Assembly (NCBI GenBank): GCA_965203135.1 | Contig: CBDBBO010000001.1 | Coordinates: 1,426,001-1,490,000 of the forward strand | Direction of reading: 5' to 3' | Origin: CATOSD01 sp965203135 | GTDB lineage: Bacteria; Chloroflexota; Dehalococcoidia; Lucifugimonadales; CATOSD01 | DNA: 64,000 nucleotides | Shown: piece after piece, positions 7,349-15,111 of the stretch | Position numbering within the stretch: the first letter of the stretch is position 1 | How the letters are laid out: each line of letters begins with the position of its first letter | Notes under the pieces: generated by a model | Databases searched by the model: none | What the model saw: only the letters and a program-made list of their open reading frames with translations | What the model was told of the DNA's origin: nothing | Made by a program: the position numbers and the translations under genes

Positions 7349-8107
7349 ATGGGAATGCTCTCCAGGATGTCCACCATAGTTAGAGGCAAGATGAACCGCC
7401 TCATGGACAAGGCGGAAAACCCCGCCGAGTCCCTCGACGTCGCCTACGACAAGCAGATGGAGATGCTGCGCAACGTCAAGCGCGGCGTTGTGGAGATGGT
7501 GACCGCCAAGCGCCGCCTCGAGCTCCAGGCCGCCAAGGTGCAGGAAAACGTCGCCAAGCTCGACGGCCAGGCCCGCCAGGCCCTCGCCGCCGGCCGCGAG
7601 GACCTCGCCCGCGTCGCCCTCCAGCGCAAGCAGGCGTCCCTCGCCGAGCTAGACGGCCTCGACCAGCAGATATCCGGCCTCGAGCTCGAGCAGGAAAAGC
7701 TCACCCAGGCCGAACAGCGCCTCCAGCACAAGGTCGCCGCCTTCCGCTCCCGCAAAGAGGTCATCAAGGCCCAGTACAGCGCCGCCCAGGCCCAGGTGCG
7801 CATCGGCTCCGCCCTCTCCGGCATCTCCGAGGAGATGGGCGACGTCACCCTCGCCGTCGAGCGCGCCGAGAACAAGACCGAGCAGATGCGCGCCCGCGCC
7901 GGCGCAATCGACGAGCTTGTCGAGGCAGGCACCCTGGACGACTTCACCGGCAGCTCCGACCCCCTCGACCGCGAGCTCGCCCAGCTCACCGCCGCCCAGA
8001 CCGTGGACGACGAGCTGGCCCAGCTCAAGGCCTCGCTGCCCTCCGGCGAACGCGACGCCCTGCCCGGAGGTGAGCGCGACGCCCTGCCCGGAGGTGACCG
8101 CCGATGA
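7349..8107 (+). CDS. pspA: PspA/IM30 (ESCRT-III-like) family protein
   Basis: 252 residues, close to the usual 220-250. The ATG has GGAGG 7 nt upstream. It begins with the membrane-binding amphipathic helix (GMLSRMSTIVRGKMNRLMDK), followed by the long alpha-helical hairpin typical of PspA/Vipp1/IM30. NPAESLDVAYDKQMEMLRNV near residues 26-45 is characteristic. Family members polymerise on the inner face of the cell membrane and protect it under stress. The C-terminus carries an unusual tandem repeat (GERDALPG twice) ending GGDRR. The stop overlaps the start of the PspAA gene by 4 nt, so the two are translationally coupled. Confidence 0.92.
   Translation: MGMLSRMSTIVRGKMNRLMDKAENPAESLDVAYDKQMEMLRNVKRGVVEMVTAKRRLELQAAKVQENVAKLDGQARQALAAGREDLARVALQRKQASLAELDGLDQQISGLELEQEKLTQAEQRLQHKVAAFRSRKEVIKAQYSAAQAQVRIGSALSGISEEMGDVTLAVERAENKTEQMRARAGAIDELVEAGTLDDFTGSSDPLDRELAQLTAAQTVDDELAQLKASLPSGERDALPGGERDALPGGDRR
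8044..8099 (+). repeat. 24-bp tandem repeat in pspA 3' end that duplicates a Shine-Dalgarno box
   Basis: The unit GAGCGCGACGCCCTGCCCGG, continuing AGGT, occurs about 2.3 times in frame. Each unit contains GGAGGTGA (8066-8073 and 8090-8097). The second copy sits 9 nt before the ATG of the next gene (8104) and is its ribosome-binding site. Confidence 0.8.
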
Positions 8108-8382
8108 TTGTCCGCATACTCACCGAGGGCCAGTACAACCTGCCCGGCGCCTACATCGACGACCTCAACGCCATCGACAACGAGCTTGTCGAGGTGGTTG
8201 AAGCCGGGGACCGCGACGCCTTCGACCGCACCCTCAAGCGAATGCTCGACCTCGTGCGCGAGAACGGCGCCCCCGTCCCCGTGGACGAGCTCGTCGAGTC
8301 CGACCTCGTCCTCCCCGAGCCCGACATCACCCTAGAGGAAGCCGGCGAGCTCTTCGTCGGCGAAGGCTTGGTGCCTGATTAG
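8104..8382 (+). CDS. pspAA: PspA-associated protein PspAA
   Basis: 92 residues. It starts MIVRILTEGQYNLP and continues with an acidic helical domain, typical of the PspAA family that sits directly after pspA in Actinobacteriota, Chloroflexota and some archaea. It ends EEAGELFVGEGLVPD. The start overlaps the pspA stop (ATGA) and uses the GGAGGTGA box inside the pspA repeat. PspAA is proposed to modulate or recruit PspA; its biochemistry is not settled. The tail LFVGEGL.PD recurs at the end of the gene at 8749-9165. Confidence 0.85.
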   Translation: MIVRILTEGQYNLPGAYIDDLNAIDNELVEVVEAGDRDAFDRTLKRMLDLVRENGAPVPVDELVESDLVLPEPDITLEEAGELFVGEGLVPD

Positions 8383-8408
8383 AGGGTGGCCCCATGAGTC
8401 CGTAGCGC

Positions 8409-8759
8409 ATGGTTGAGCGGGAGTTGCCGACGACCATCGCGGCAGGCGGCGTCATCAGGCAGTTGACTCACCACGCGCGTAGGAAAGGAGGGCAAGGCGT
8501 CACCGCTGCGGGCGTAAGGCACGTTCTCGAAAACTGGGTGGCGCGAGGAATTTGCGCAGATAGTAGAGGAAGCGCCACTTACACTTACTGGGGATTCGTG
8601 CCTGGCCGTAACAGGCTGATGCGTGTCGCGGTATCTCTGGACGACCAGCGGATAGTGACCGCGCATTTTGATGAGAAAGCGGCACGGCGATTGGCGGAAG
8701 AGGGAAGGCCGTGGTTCGGGCAGAAGTGCCGGGAGTTGGAGGTGAGAGATGCGAGTTAG
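8409..8759 (+). CDS. Small DUF4258/BrnT-like protein, possible toxin half of a pair
   Basis: 116 residues. Helix-rich N-terminus with THHARRK, then GVTAAGVRHVLEN, a strand region with YTYWGFVPGRNRLMRVAVSL, and QRIVTAHFDEKAARRL. The order (His near the start, helix before a hydrophobic strand, a late IVTAHFD strand) resembles the DUF4258/BrnT-type RNase-toxin fold, though similarity is judged by eye only. It overlaps the DUF2283-like gene by 11 nt. DUF4258-DUF2283 neighbours are common as toxin-antitoxin-like pairs. Activity is unproven. Confidence 0.5.
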   Translation: MVERELPTTIAAGGVIRQLTHHARRKGGQGVTAAGVRHVLENWVARGICADSRGSATYTYWGFVPGRNRLMRVAVSLDDQRIVTAHFDEKAARRLAEEGRPWFGQKCRELEVRDAS

Positions 8760-9165
8760 ATACTACGCGGACGATGATGTCGTGGAACTCACCGCGAGCG
8801 ACTTCGAGGTCGGCAGCGGTGGTACGCTGCGCGACGACTTCCGCGTCATCCTGACCTTCGCGCGCGAAGGTAGCGACGACGTTTCGCAGATAGACATACT
8901 GGACGTCAGCCGCTTCCTGCCTCTGAGCGTAGAGCGGGGCTACGACGCCGACACCGATACGCTGTCGCTGGGCGACAAGCCAAACAGCAATTTCCGCGTA
9001 GTGGACAACGGCGAATTCGTGAGCTACCTTCAGTTGTTCGACGATGGCAGCGAATGGGACGTGGTGGCCTTGGACCTGCGTCATGCGTCCAAGCACTTGG
9101 CGCAAGCGATTGCCGCCTTGCCTACCGACAAGCTCTTCGTCGGCGAGGGTCTGGCGCCGGATTAG
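8749..9165 (+). CDS. DUF2283-like protein with two tandem domains
   Basis: 138 residues. Two copies of the DUF2283 pattern are visible. The first is RYYADDDVVEL...DVSQIDILDVSRFL (residues 3-63), the second GYDADTDTLSL...WDVVALDLRHASKHL (about 68-122). DUF2283 proteins are usually single-domain, about 60-90 residues, and often follow a DUF4258-type gene, as here with an 11-nt overlap. It ends TDKLFVGEGLAPD, nearly the same tail as PspAA upstream (LFVGEGLVPD), which suggests a local duplication or recombination of the gene end. Probable antitoxin or regulatory partner of the upstream gene. Confidence 0.6.
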   Translation: MRVRYYADDDVVELTASDFEVGSGGTLRDDFRVILTFAREGSDDVSQIDILDVSRFLPLSVERGYDADTDTLSLGDKPNSNFRVVDNGEFVSYLQLFDDGSEWDVVALDLRHASKHLAQAIAALPTDKLFVGEGLAPD

Positions 9166-9183
9166 GGAGTAAAGGCAAAAACT

Positions 9184-9852
9184 ATGCCACAGCACAACGA
9201 CGACAACACCACACCCCAACCCGCCCCCCAGGACCGGATCCAGTGGATCTACTCCTCCCAGGGCGTCGACCAGCTCGAAGAGCGCTACGACCGGTGGGCC
9301 GCCGACTACGACGCCGACCTGCTCAACGACTTCGGCTGGCTCGCCCCCCGGCAGGCCGCCGACGCCTTCCGGCGCTACGTCCCAACTACCGCCCGCGTGC
9401 TGGACGCCGGCGCCGGCACGGGCCTCGTCGGCGAACAGCTCAAGCGGCTCGGCTACTCCAACATCGAGGCGCTCGACCTATCGCTCGGGATGCTCGAAGA
9501 GGCCCGCAAGAAGGACGCCTATACCGCCTTCCACCAGATGACCCTCGGCGAAACCCTCGACTTCCCCACCGGCGCGTTCGACGCCACCATCTGCGTAGGC
9601 GTCCTCACCCTCGGCCACGCCCCCGCCAATTCGCTCTACGAAATGGTCCGCGTAACCCGGCCCGGCGGCCACGTGGCCTTCTCCCTGCGACCCGACGTCT
9701 ACGAGAACAACGGCTTCCGCGAAGTCCAAGACGAGCTCGCCTCAACCGGCAAATGGACCCTCGAAGAGGCCACCGAGCCCCTCGCCGCCCTCCCCAAGGG
9801 CGAACCCGACGTCCTCTTCCAGGTCTGGGTCTACCGCGTGGACAGCAGTTAA
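9184..9852 (+). CDS. Class I SAM-dependent methyltransferase
   Basis: 222 residues. Motif I VLDAGAGTG (72-80) binds S-adenosylmethionine, IEALDLSLGMLEEARKK gives the acidic motif II region, and FDATICVGVLTLGH is the motif IV/post-I area. The N-terminus has the YDRWAADYDADL segment common in small-molecule methyltransferases of the Williams-Beuren/UbiE-like group. Cytoplasmic, substrate unknown. It has a GGAG box upstream. Its stop overlaps that of the convergent hicB by 4 nt. Confidence 0.87.
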   Translation: MPQHNDDNTTPQPAPQDRIQWIYSSQGVDQLEERYDRWAADYDADLLNDFGWLAPRQAADAFRRYVPTTARVLDAGAGTGLVGEQLKRLGYSNIEALDLSLGMLEEARKKDAYTAFHQMTLGETLDFPTGAFDATICVGVLTLGHAPANSLYEMVRVTRPGGHVAFSLRPDVYENNGFREVQDELASTGKWTLEEATEPLAALPKGEPDVLFQVWVYRVDSS

Positions 9853-10067
9853 GCGGACTGATAGATGGCCGGGCGATAACGTGGCGGAGGCACGGGCTTA
9901 CCCTCCTCCTTGGCCACCTCGATCCACAGCGCCTTCACCTTCGCCACCTCCGACACCGCTTCCGCCGGACTGTCCCCGAACGCCGAGCAATACTGTAAGT
10001 CTGGAATGTCCGCCACGTAGCATCCATCCTCTTCGCTATAGAAGACGTTGATGTGGTAGTCCTTCAA
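9849..10067 (-). CDS. hicB: HicB-family antitoxin
   Basis: 72 residues. The partial RNase-H-like fold of HicB is shown by YSEEDGCYVADIPDLQYCSA followed by GDSPAEAVSEVAKV. The tail PPPRYRPAIYQ is common in short HicB proteins that lack a separate C-terminal DNA-binding domain. It lies 1 nt downstream of hicA in the same direction. It should neutralise HicA by direct binding. The lack of a visible ribbon-helix-helix or HTH means autoregulation by DNA binding is uncertain. Confidence 0.82.
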   Translation of the reverse strand: MKDYHINVFYSEEDGCYVADIPDLQYCSAFGDSPAEAVSEVAKVKALWIEVAKEEGKPVPPPRYRPAIYQSA

Positions 10068-10068
10068 C

Positions 10069-10320
10069 CTAGTCCTCCAACTTCAGATTGTAGCGCTCCA
10101 CCAGTCGGAGAATCTGCCGAATCTGATAGGGCTTTGCCTCGCCCCTAAGTGATTGAACGTTTACGACTTCAGGGATGCCGCGGCGTGAAAAGATGAAGTG
10201 GCTCCCGGAGGATCGAGCTAGTCGGAATCCGAACCCCTCGAGCAAGTCCGTAAAGTCTGCGAAGGCGACATTGTGGACTGCCCCTTGGCTCAATCGTCTG
10301 AGTAAGCGTCTACGGTTCAA
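10069..10320 (-). CDS. hicA: HicA-family mRNA interferase toxin
   Basis: 83 residues. The double-stranded-RNA-binding-like HicA fold is seen as FADFTDLLEGFGF, then GSHFIFSRRG with the active-site histidine, then VNVQSLRGEAKPYQIRQILR. In this family the toxin cleaves mRNA in a ribosome-independent way. The toxin gene precedes the antitoxin gene by 1 nt, the usual hicAB order. This VNVQ...GEAKPYQIRQIL variant is frequent in Chloroflexota genomes (from memory). Confidence 0.82.
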   Translation of the reverse strand: MNRRRLLRRLSQGAVHNVAFADFTDLLEGFGFRLARSSGSHFIFSRRGIPEVVNVQSLRGEAKPYQIRQILRLVERYNLKLED

Positions 10321-10344
10321 CTACGCCCCCGGAGCCTCAATACC

Positions 10345-11892
10345 CTACTGCACACCCCGCACAAAGTCCGCGATCCGCTCCCCGATCATCATCGTCGTAA
10401 CGTTCGTGTTCGCCCGGATGCAGTCCGGCATTATCGACGCGTCCACCACCCGCAGACCCTCCAGCCCGTGCGCCCGCCCGTACTGGTCCACCACCGCCAT
10501 CGGGTCCGAAGCCGGCCCCATCTTGCACGTCCCCGAGATGTGCTGCCCCGTCGTCGCCTCCCGCAGCAGCCACTCGTCCAGCGCGTCGTCCGACTCCATC
10601 TCCGCGTCGGTCGGCTCGATCCGCTCCTCCACGATGCTGCTGAACTCCTCCTTCTCAGCCAGCTTCAGCGCCAGGTGCACCCCCTCCCTCATCCGCTGCC
10701 GGTCGAAAGCCTCCTGCAGGTAGTTGTAGTCCAGGAACGGCTGCACGTGCGGGTCCGTCGACGTGAGCTTCATCTCCCCCGATCCCAGCGCCAGGTACAG
10801 CCCCACCGTCATGCGTATGCCCAGCGGCTCCATGCGCGCCCCGCCCCGGTTGACCCGCTCCGTTGCGTACGAGCTCATTATGATTATCATGTCGTTGCGT
10901 AGGTCCGACCCCTCCGCCGTGTAGCGCAGCGCGAACTGCACCCTCGGCGCGAACCCGTCCAGCTCGAACCCCTCCTTCGTCTTCCACGTCACGTACACGA
11001 TCGGATGGTCCCGCAGGTTCTGCCCCACCCCGGGCGTATCCCGCACCACCGGAATGCCCATCTCCCTCAGGTGCTCCGCCGGCCCCACGCCGGACAGCAT
11101 CAGCAGGTGCGGCGACGCGATCGCCCCGCCGCTCAGTATGATCTCCTCGCCCTCGACGCTGAACACCTCTCCCCCACTCTCCACCTCCAGCCCCACGGCT
11201 CGGTTGCCCTCGAACACCACGCGCCGCACCGTGCAATTCGGCCTCAGCGTCAGGTTCAGCCGATGCCGCGACGGATTCAGGTAGCCCAGCGCCGTGCTCC
11301 AGCGTATCCCGTTCGGGTTGTTGAACGGCACCGGACTCAGCCCCGTCGAGTCCGGGTTGTTCAGGTCCGGGCTTTCGGGAAAGCCGTACTCCCTACACGC
11401 CGCGCGGAACGCGCTCTGCGCCGGCAGCCACTCCTCCGGCTTGAACCGCCGCGCTATGATCGGACCGTCCGTGCCGTGAAAGTCGTCGTGGATGTCCGTG
11501 TCCGTCTCCAGCTTGCGGAAGTAAGGCAGCAGGCTCTCGAACTTCCACTCGTCGTTCCCGAACGACGCCCAGGTGTCGTAGTCCTCCGGCACGCCCCGCA
11601 GAAACATCTGGCCGTTGATCGCGCTCGATCCGCCCGTCACCCTGCCCCTCGGCACCATCATCGGCCCCGCCGTCTCCGACGCCTTGCCGATGAACTGCCA
11701 GTTGTGGTCGCTCGTCATCACGTCCGTGGCCGTGGCGTAGCCGTGCCTCACCTCGTCCGGCAGGTTCTCTATCTCCGGGTAGTCCGGCCCCGCCTCCAGC
11801 AGCAGCACCGACCGCTCAGGGTCCTCCGACAGCCTCGAAGCCATAATAGCGCCGGCCGACCCGGCCCCAACCACAATCGCGTCATACTTCAT
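10345..11892 (-). CDS. GMC-family FAD oxidoreductase (choline dehydrogenase-like)
   Basis: 515 residues from the ATG at 11892, which has a GGGGAGGG box. The N-terminal FAD-binding Rossmann motif is VVGAGSAGAIMASRL with LLLEAGPDYP following. The GMC signature 1 region is GGSSAINGQMFLRG, and signature 2 is SGGAIASPHLLMLSGVGP. The C-terminal part has QHISGTCKMG with the catalytic His and ANTNVTTMMIGE with the Asn of the His/Asn pair. It should oxidise an alcohol to an aldehyde; the substrate cannot be read from sequence. It is followed by hicAB in the same direction, 24 bp away, and preceded by a MITE-like repeat. Confidence 0.92.
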   Translation of the reverse strand: MKYDAIVVGAGSAGAIMASRLSEDPERSVLLLEAGPDYPEIENLPDEVRHGYATATDVMTSDHNWQFIGKASETAGPMMVPRGRVTGGSSAINGQMFLRGVPEDYDTWASFGNDEWKFESLLPYFRKLETDTDIHDDFHGTDGPIIARRFKPEEWLPAQSAFRAACREYGFPESPDLNNPDSTGLSPVPFNNPNGIRWSTALGYLNPSRHRLNLTLRPNCTVRRVVFEGNRAVGLEVESGGEVFSVEGEEIILSGGAIASPHLLMLSGVGPAEHLREMGIPVVRDTPGVGQNLRDHPIVYVTWKTKEGFELDGFAPRVQFALRYTAEGSDLRNDMIIIMSSYATERVNRGGARMEPLGIRMTVGLYLALGSGEMKLTSTDPHVQPFLDYNYLQEAFDRQRMREGVHLALKLAEKEEFSSIVEERIEPTDAEMESDDALDEWLLREATTGQHISGTCKMGPASDPMAVVDQYGRAHGLEGLRVVDASIMPDCIRANTNVTTMMIGERIADFVRGVQ

Positions 11893-11930
11893 CGCACCCT
11901 CCCCGTTGTCACGGCTGTTCAAGAGCTTAT

Positions 11931-12004
11931 CCGATATGTCCCTTCCCCCTCGCAGGGGGAAGGTTAGGATGGGGGTGATTACCCGGTTGTCGAAAAGCTC
12001 TAAG
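11931..12004. repeat. MITE-like repeat, copy 2
   Basis: AAGAGCTTATCCGATATG at the left and GTCGAAAAGCTCTAAG at the right are imperfect inverted repeats. The core hairpin CCCCCTCGCAGGGGG and AAGGTTAGGATGGGGGTGA are identical to the copy at 1021-1105. Its right end contains the TAG stop of the Uma2 gene (12000-12002). Confidence 0.72.
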
Positions 12005-12839
12005 TTGGCATCGACTCTCCGTTGTCGGCCTCATCCCCAGGCAGTCGGCGACGCAGCCGCTCGATCTCCGCCCGCAACTCCCTCTCGCGGGCCTCCGCCG
12101 CCTCTCGCTCGGCCGCCCGCGCCGCCCGCTCGGCCAACCGCGCCGCCCGTTCCTCCACCAGCGTCTGCTGCACCGCCACACGCGCCGCCCGCTCTTCCAG
12201 CAGTTCCCCCTGCCTGACCTCCGCGAGATCTATGGTCCGCCCGGTCAGGGGACTGCGGACGTCGAACTGGTCTTCCAGTTCCACGTCCCAGTGGAACCGC
12301 AGGCCCAGCACCTCGCTGTACGCCCAGATCGAACCGTCGTCCTCGTCAGTATTCAGGTCGAAGGGAAGGTACTCGCCGTCCACCAGGCGTTCCCCGCTGA
12401 GGGGCTGCCCGTACAGATCGCCGCCGGTGGGGTCCAGCCGCCAGTACTCGGCAATCCTCAGCCTGGCGTACAGGTCCCGCTTGTGTCCAAGGTCGTTGGA
12501 CGCCGTGCTCGGCGAAGCAACTTCCAACACGAAGTCCGGCGCCTTGCCAATCTGCCATACCCAGTAGTTGGCCAGATTGTCCCAGATGCCTTTCGCATCC
12601 ACGTCGAACGCGATGTACAGGTCCGGAGCGATGCGTCGGTTGCCGTCCTCCGGGTCGTAAAAGATGAACCCACCGGCGGAAACGAACACGTCGGGATCGC
12701 CCCTGAAGTAGTCCGTCAGCATAGAGGCGATGCGAACGATGATTGGGGCTTGCTGCATTCCGTCCTCTACCGGCTCCGGGTCCTCGTAAAAGATGCTCGG
12801 AAGCGTTGTGGTTACCGGTAACACCTTGCTCGCTGCCAT
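12000..12839 (-). CDS. Uma2-family (DUF820) restriction-endonuclease-fold protein with coiled-coil tail
   Basis: 279 residues. The PD-(D/E)XK-like Uma2 core is shown by RIAPDLYIAFD (about 89-99), DFVLEVASPST, HKRDLYARLRIAEYWRLDP and the strand pattern around GEYLPFDL. Residues from about 205 to 270 form a highly charged Arg/Glu/Ala coiled coil (EERAAR, LAERAARAAEREAAEA). Uma2 proteins are abundant in Cyanobacteria and Chloroflexota and are suspected mobile or transposon-related nucleases, but their role is unknown. The stop codon lies within the end of the adjacent MITE-like repeat, so the last residues may reflect its insertion. Confidence 0.87.
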   Translation of the reverse strand: MAASKVLPVTTTLPSIFYEDPEPVEDGMQQAPIIVRIASMLTDYFRGDPDVFVSAGGFIFYDPEDGNRRIAPDLYIAFDVDAKGIWDNLANYWVWQIGKAPDFVLEVASPSTASNDLGHKRDLYARLRIAEYWRLDPTGGDLYGQPLSGERLVDGEYLPFDLNTDEDDGSIWAYSEVLGLRFHWDVELEDQFDVRSPLTGRTIDLAEVRQGELLEERAARVAVQQTLVEERAARLAERAARAAEREAAEARERELRAEIERLRRRLPGDEADNGESMPT

Positions 12840-12931
12840 GCCAAGCCTCCGACGGGCCGCTCAGATTCACACTGTTCGCCCCATTATAGCGCAGTACGCG
12901 CCCCAGTCGAGAGCATACCTGCGTTGCGCGC

Positions 12932-13112
12932 TAGTCCCTTCCCCCGCCAAGGGGGAAGGCTAGGATGGGGATGACGGCGCGGGAGCGACTATTGGCATTC
13001 GCAACGCCTACCCCTTTCCAACCGTCGTTCCCGCGAAACGGGGAACCCAGGGGTGGGGCGCACACCACCAACACCTCTCCCCTTAGCGTCCTTCGTGCCC
13101 TTCGTGGATAAT
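12932..13112. repeat. Cluster of short dispersed repeats
   Basis: 12932-12975 is a CCCCCGCCAAGGGGG hairpin followed by GGCTAGGATGGGGATGAC. 13023-13062 has the GTTCCCGCGAAACGGGGAA palindrome of the common CATTCCCGCGAAAGCGGGAA class. The stretch ending CTTCGTGCCCTTCGTGGATA at about 13109 recurs near 61610. The 660-bp gap 12840-13499 otherwise holds only a candidate promoter (13127) and no convincing gene. Confidence 0.6.
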
Positions 13113-13126
13113 CAATCCCAACCCTA

Positions 13127-13156
13127 TTGACACGCCACGCACAAATGTACTACCAT
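13127..13156 (+). promoter_or_regulatory. Candidate sigma-70-type promoter
   Basis: TTGACA at 13127-13132, 18-bp spacer, TACCAT at 13151-13156. It shares the extended ATTGACAC start with promoters at 53268, 57547 and 62616. Only a 14-codon reading frame follows directly (ATG at 13163); the next real gene is at 13500. Confidence 0.4.
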
Positions 13157-13499
13157 CCCCACATGCCAAACACCGCCAACAACCGACCCGCCGCCCACAC
13201 CGCCTAGCGCCGCCCCACGCCCCTCGGCCCGCGCCCGGCGGCCCGGCGCGACAACCCGTCCCATTCCGCTCCCAAGCCCCTCGAATTCCCGCCCCGCCAG
13301 GCCGAATTCGTGACAGATACACCACAGCGAGCACCCCGGACGTGACAGCCCCCGGCTACGAAAAACACAAAACGGAACACTTTCCGCAAAAGCCGCGTTT
13401 GTAACCCTCCACCCGCGTGTCCCCACACCGCCGCTCCCCCCTCCGTGATAGAATGGCCGCCGACACGACCACCACACACAGCGGAAGGAGCCTTCGCAA

Positions 13500-13694
13500 A
13501 TGGCTGAGATCACCCGACGGCAGGCCCACGAGCTTGCCACCGCCGCCGGCTTAGACCTGGACGACGCCCGCGCCGACGCCGTGGCCGCCCGCCTCAACGC
13601 CGTGCTCGACGAGCTGGGCAAGCTGCCCGCCGCCGACCTCGCGGACGTCGAACCCCTGCCCGTCTTCTCGCCCGGGGAGGTCTCCCATGACTAA
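13500..13694 (+). CDS. GatC/AtzG-like small amidase partner
   Basis: 64 residues, ATG with a GGAAGGAG box. A short helical protein with RLNAVLDELGKLPAADLADVEPL, which matches the C-terminal wrapping segment of GatC and of the AtzG-like DUF4089 subunits that accompany amidases. It overlaps the amidase start by 8 nt. GatC-type proteins stabilise and position the amidase chain. No GatB is present, so this pair more likely belongs to a small-molecule amidase than to the tRNA amidotransferase. Confidence 0.72.
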   Translation: MAEITRRQAHELATAAGLDLDDARADAVAARLNAVLDELGKLPAADLADVEPLPVFSPGEVSHD

Positions 13695-15099
13695 GCAAAC
13701 CGCCCACGCCCTGTCCATAGAGGAATCCGCCGCCGCTCTGCGCAGTGGCAACCTCTCCGCCGTCGACCTCGCCACCGCCTACCTCGACCGCATCGACGCC
13801 CGCAACGATCACCTCGGCGCCTACGTCACCGTCACCCGCGACGCCGCCCTCGCCCAGGCCGAGCGCGCCGACCGCGCCCTCACCGCAGGCCAGGACCGCG
13901 GCCCGCTGCACGGCATCCCCATAGCCGTCAAAGACATCATCGACGTCCGCGGCGTCCGCACCACCGCCGGCTCCCGGGTGCTCGCCGACAACGTCGCCGA
14001 GAGCGACTCCACCCTGACCGAGCGCCTCGACGCCTCCGGCTCCGTGCTGCTCGGCAAGCTCAACCTCAGCGAGTTCGCCATCGGCGGCACCATAGACCAC
14101 CCCTACGGCACCCCGCGCAATCCCTGGAATACCGGCCACTCCGCCGGCGGCTCCAGCAGCGGCTCGGGCGTCGCCGTTGCCGCCGGCCTCTGCGCCGGCG
14201 CCCTCGGCTCAGACACCGGCGGCTCCATACGCGGCCCCGCGGCCTTCTGCGGCATCGTCGGCATACGCCCCACCTACGGCCGCGTCACCCGCGCCGGCGT
14301 CGTCCCCATGTGCTGGTCCATGGACACCGTCGGCCCCATGACCCGCACCGTCCGCGACTGCGCCATTATGCTCGCCGCCATCGCCGGCCGCGACGACCGC
14401 GACCCCACCTCCAGCCGCGACCCCGTGCCCGACTACCTCGCCTCAATAGAGGACGGCGCCAACGGCCTGCGCGTCGGCCTCCCCCGCGAGATGTTCGAGT
14501 ACGAGGCCCTATCCGCCGAGACCCGCGAGGCCGTGCTCAGGGCGGTTGCCGTGTACGAGGAGCTCGGCGCGTCGTCCGAGAACATGTCGCTGCCCACCAC
14601 CGAGCACAGCGGTGCCGCGTTCGTCGCCAGCGCCGACGTGGACGCCGCGTCCTTCCACGAGCACTGGATCAAGACCCGACCCGACGACTACGACTGGAGC
14701 ACCCGCATCAGGCTGGAGTCCGCTCTGCTCACACCCTCCACCGCCTACATCAAGGCCCAGAAGGCCCGCGCCAAGATCCGCCGCGAACTGCTGGAGGCGC
14801 TCGACCGCTACGATGTCCTCGTCTTCCCCACCGGGCCGGTCACCGCCCCCGCGCTGGCCGCCTCGACCGGAGGACCGGGAGGCTACTATCAGGGCCGCTC
14901 AGACCTGGGCCGCCGCCGCTACACCAGCCCCGCCGCCCTCGCCGGACTGCCCGCCATCTCGCTGCCGTGCGGCTTCTCCGACGCCGGCCTGCCCATCGGC
15001 ATGCAGATAGTTGGCCGCCCCTTCGATGAGGCCACCGTATTCCGCGCCGCCCGCGCCTACGAGCGCGCCGCCGAGTGGCCCACCATCGCCCCTGACTAA
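13687..15099 (+). CDS. Amidase-signature enzyme
   Basis: 470 residues, usual length. The Ser-cisSer-Lys triad is visible: Lys82 in PIAVKDIID, cis-Ser157 in SAGGSSSGSG and nucleophile Ser180 in GSDTGGSIRGPAA. The C-terminal region has FPTGPVTAPAL and LAGLPAISLPCGF, both typical. It hydrolyses an amide or ester, or transfers ammonia, through an acyl-Ser intermediate. It is paired with the GatC-like gene upstream and followed 12 bp later by an MBL hydrolase. The lack of GatB and the spacing suggest a catabolic amidase, e.g. of the AtzF/biuret or carbamoyl type (inference). Confidence 0.9.
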   Translation: MTKQTAHALSIEESAAALRSGNLSAVDLATAYLDRIDARNDHLGAYVTVTRDAALAQAERADRALTAGQDRGPLHGIPIAVKDIIDVRGVRTTAGSRVLADNVAESDSTLTERLDASGSVLLGKLNLSEFAIGGTIDHPYGTPRNPWNTGHSAGGSSSGSGVAVAAGLCAGALGSDTGGSIRGPAAFCGIVGIRPTYGRVTRAGVVPMCWSMDTVGPMTRTVRDCAIMLAAIAGRDDRDPTSSRDPVPDYLASIEDGANGLRVGLPREMFEYEALSAETREAVLRAVAVYEELGASSENMSLPTTEHSGAAFVASADVDAASFHEHWIKTRPDDYDWSTRIRLESALLTPSTAYIKAQKARAKIRRELLEALDRYDVLVFPTGPVTAPALAASTGGPGGYYQGRSDLGRRRYTSPAALAGLPAISLPCGFSDAGLPIGMQIVGRPFDEATVFRAARAYERAAEWPTIAPD

Positions 15100-15111
15100 G
15101 GAGCACTACGA

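Noticed and set aside
13500..15099. GatCAB amidotransferase
   Set aside because: No gatB is nearby and the small subunit is closer to AtzG/DUF4089-type partners, so the tRNA-dependent function was not assigned.
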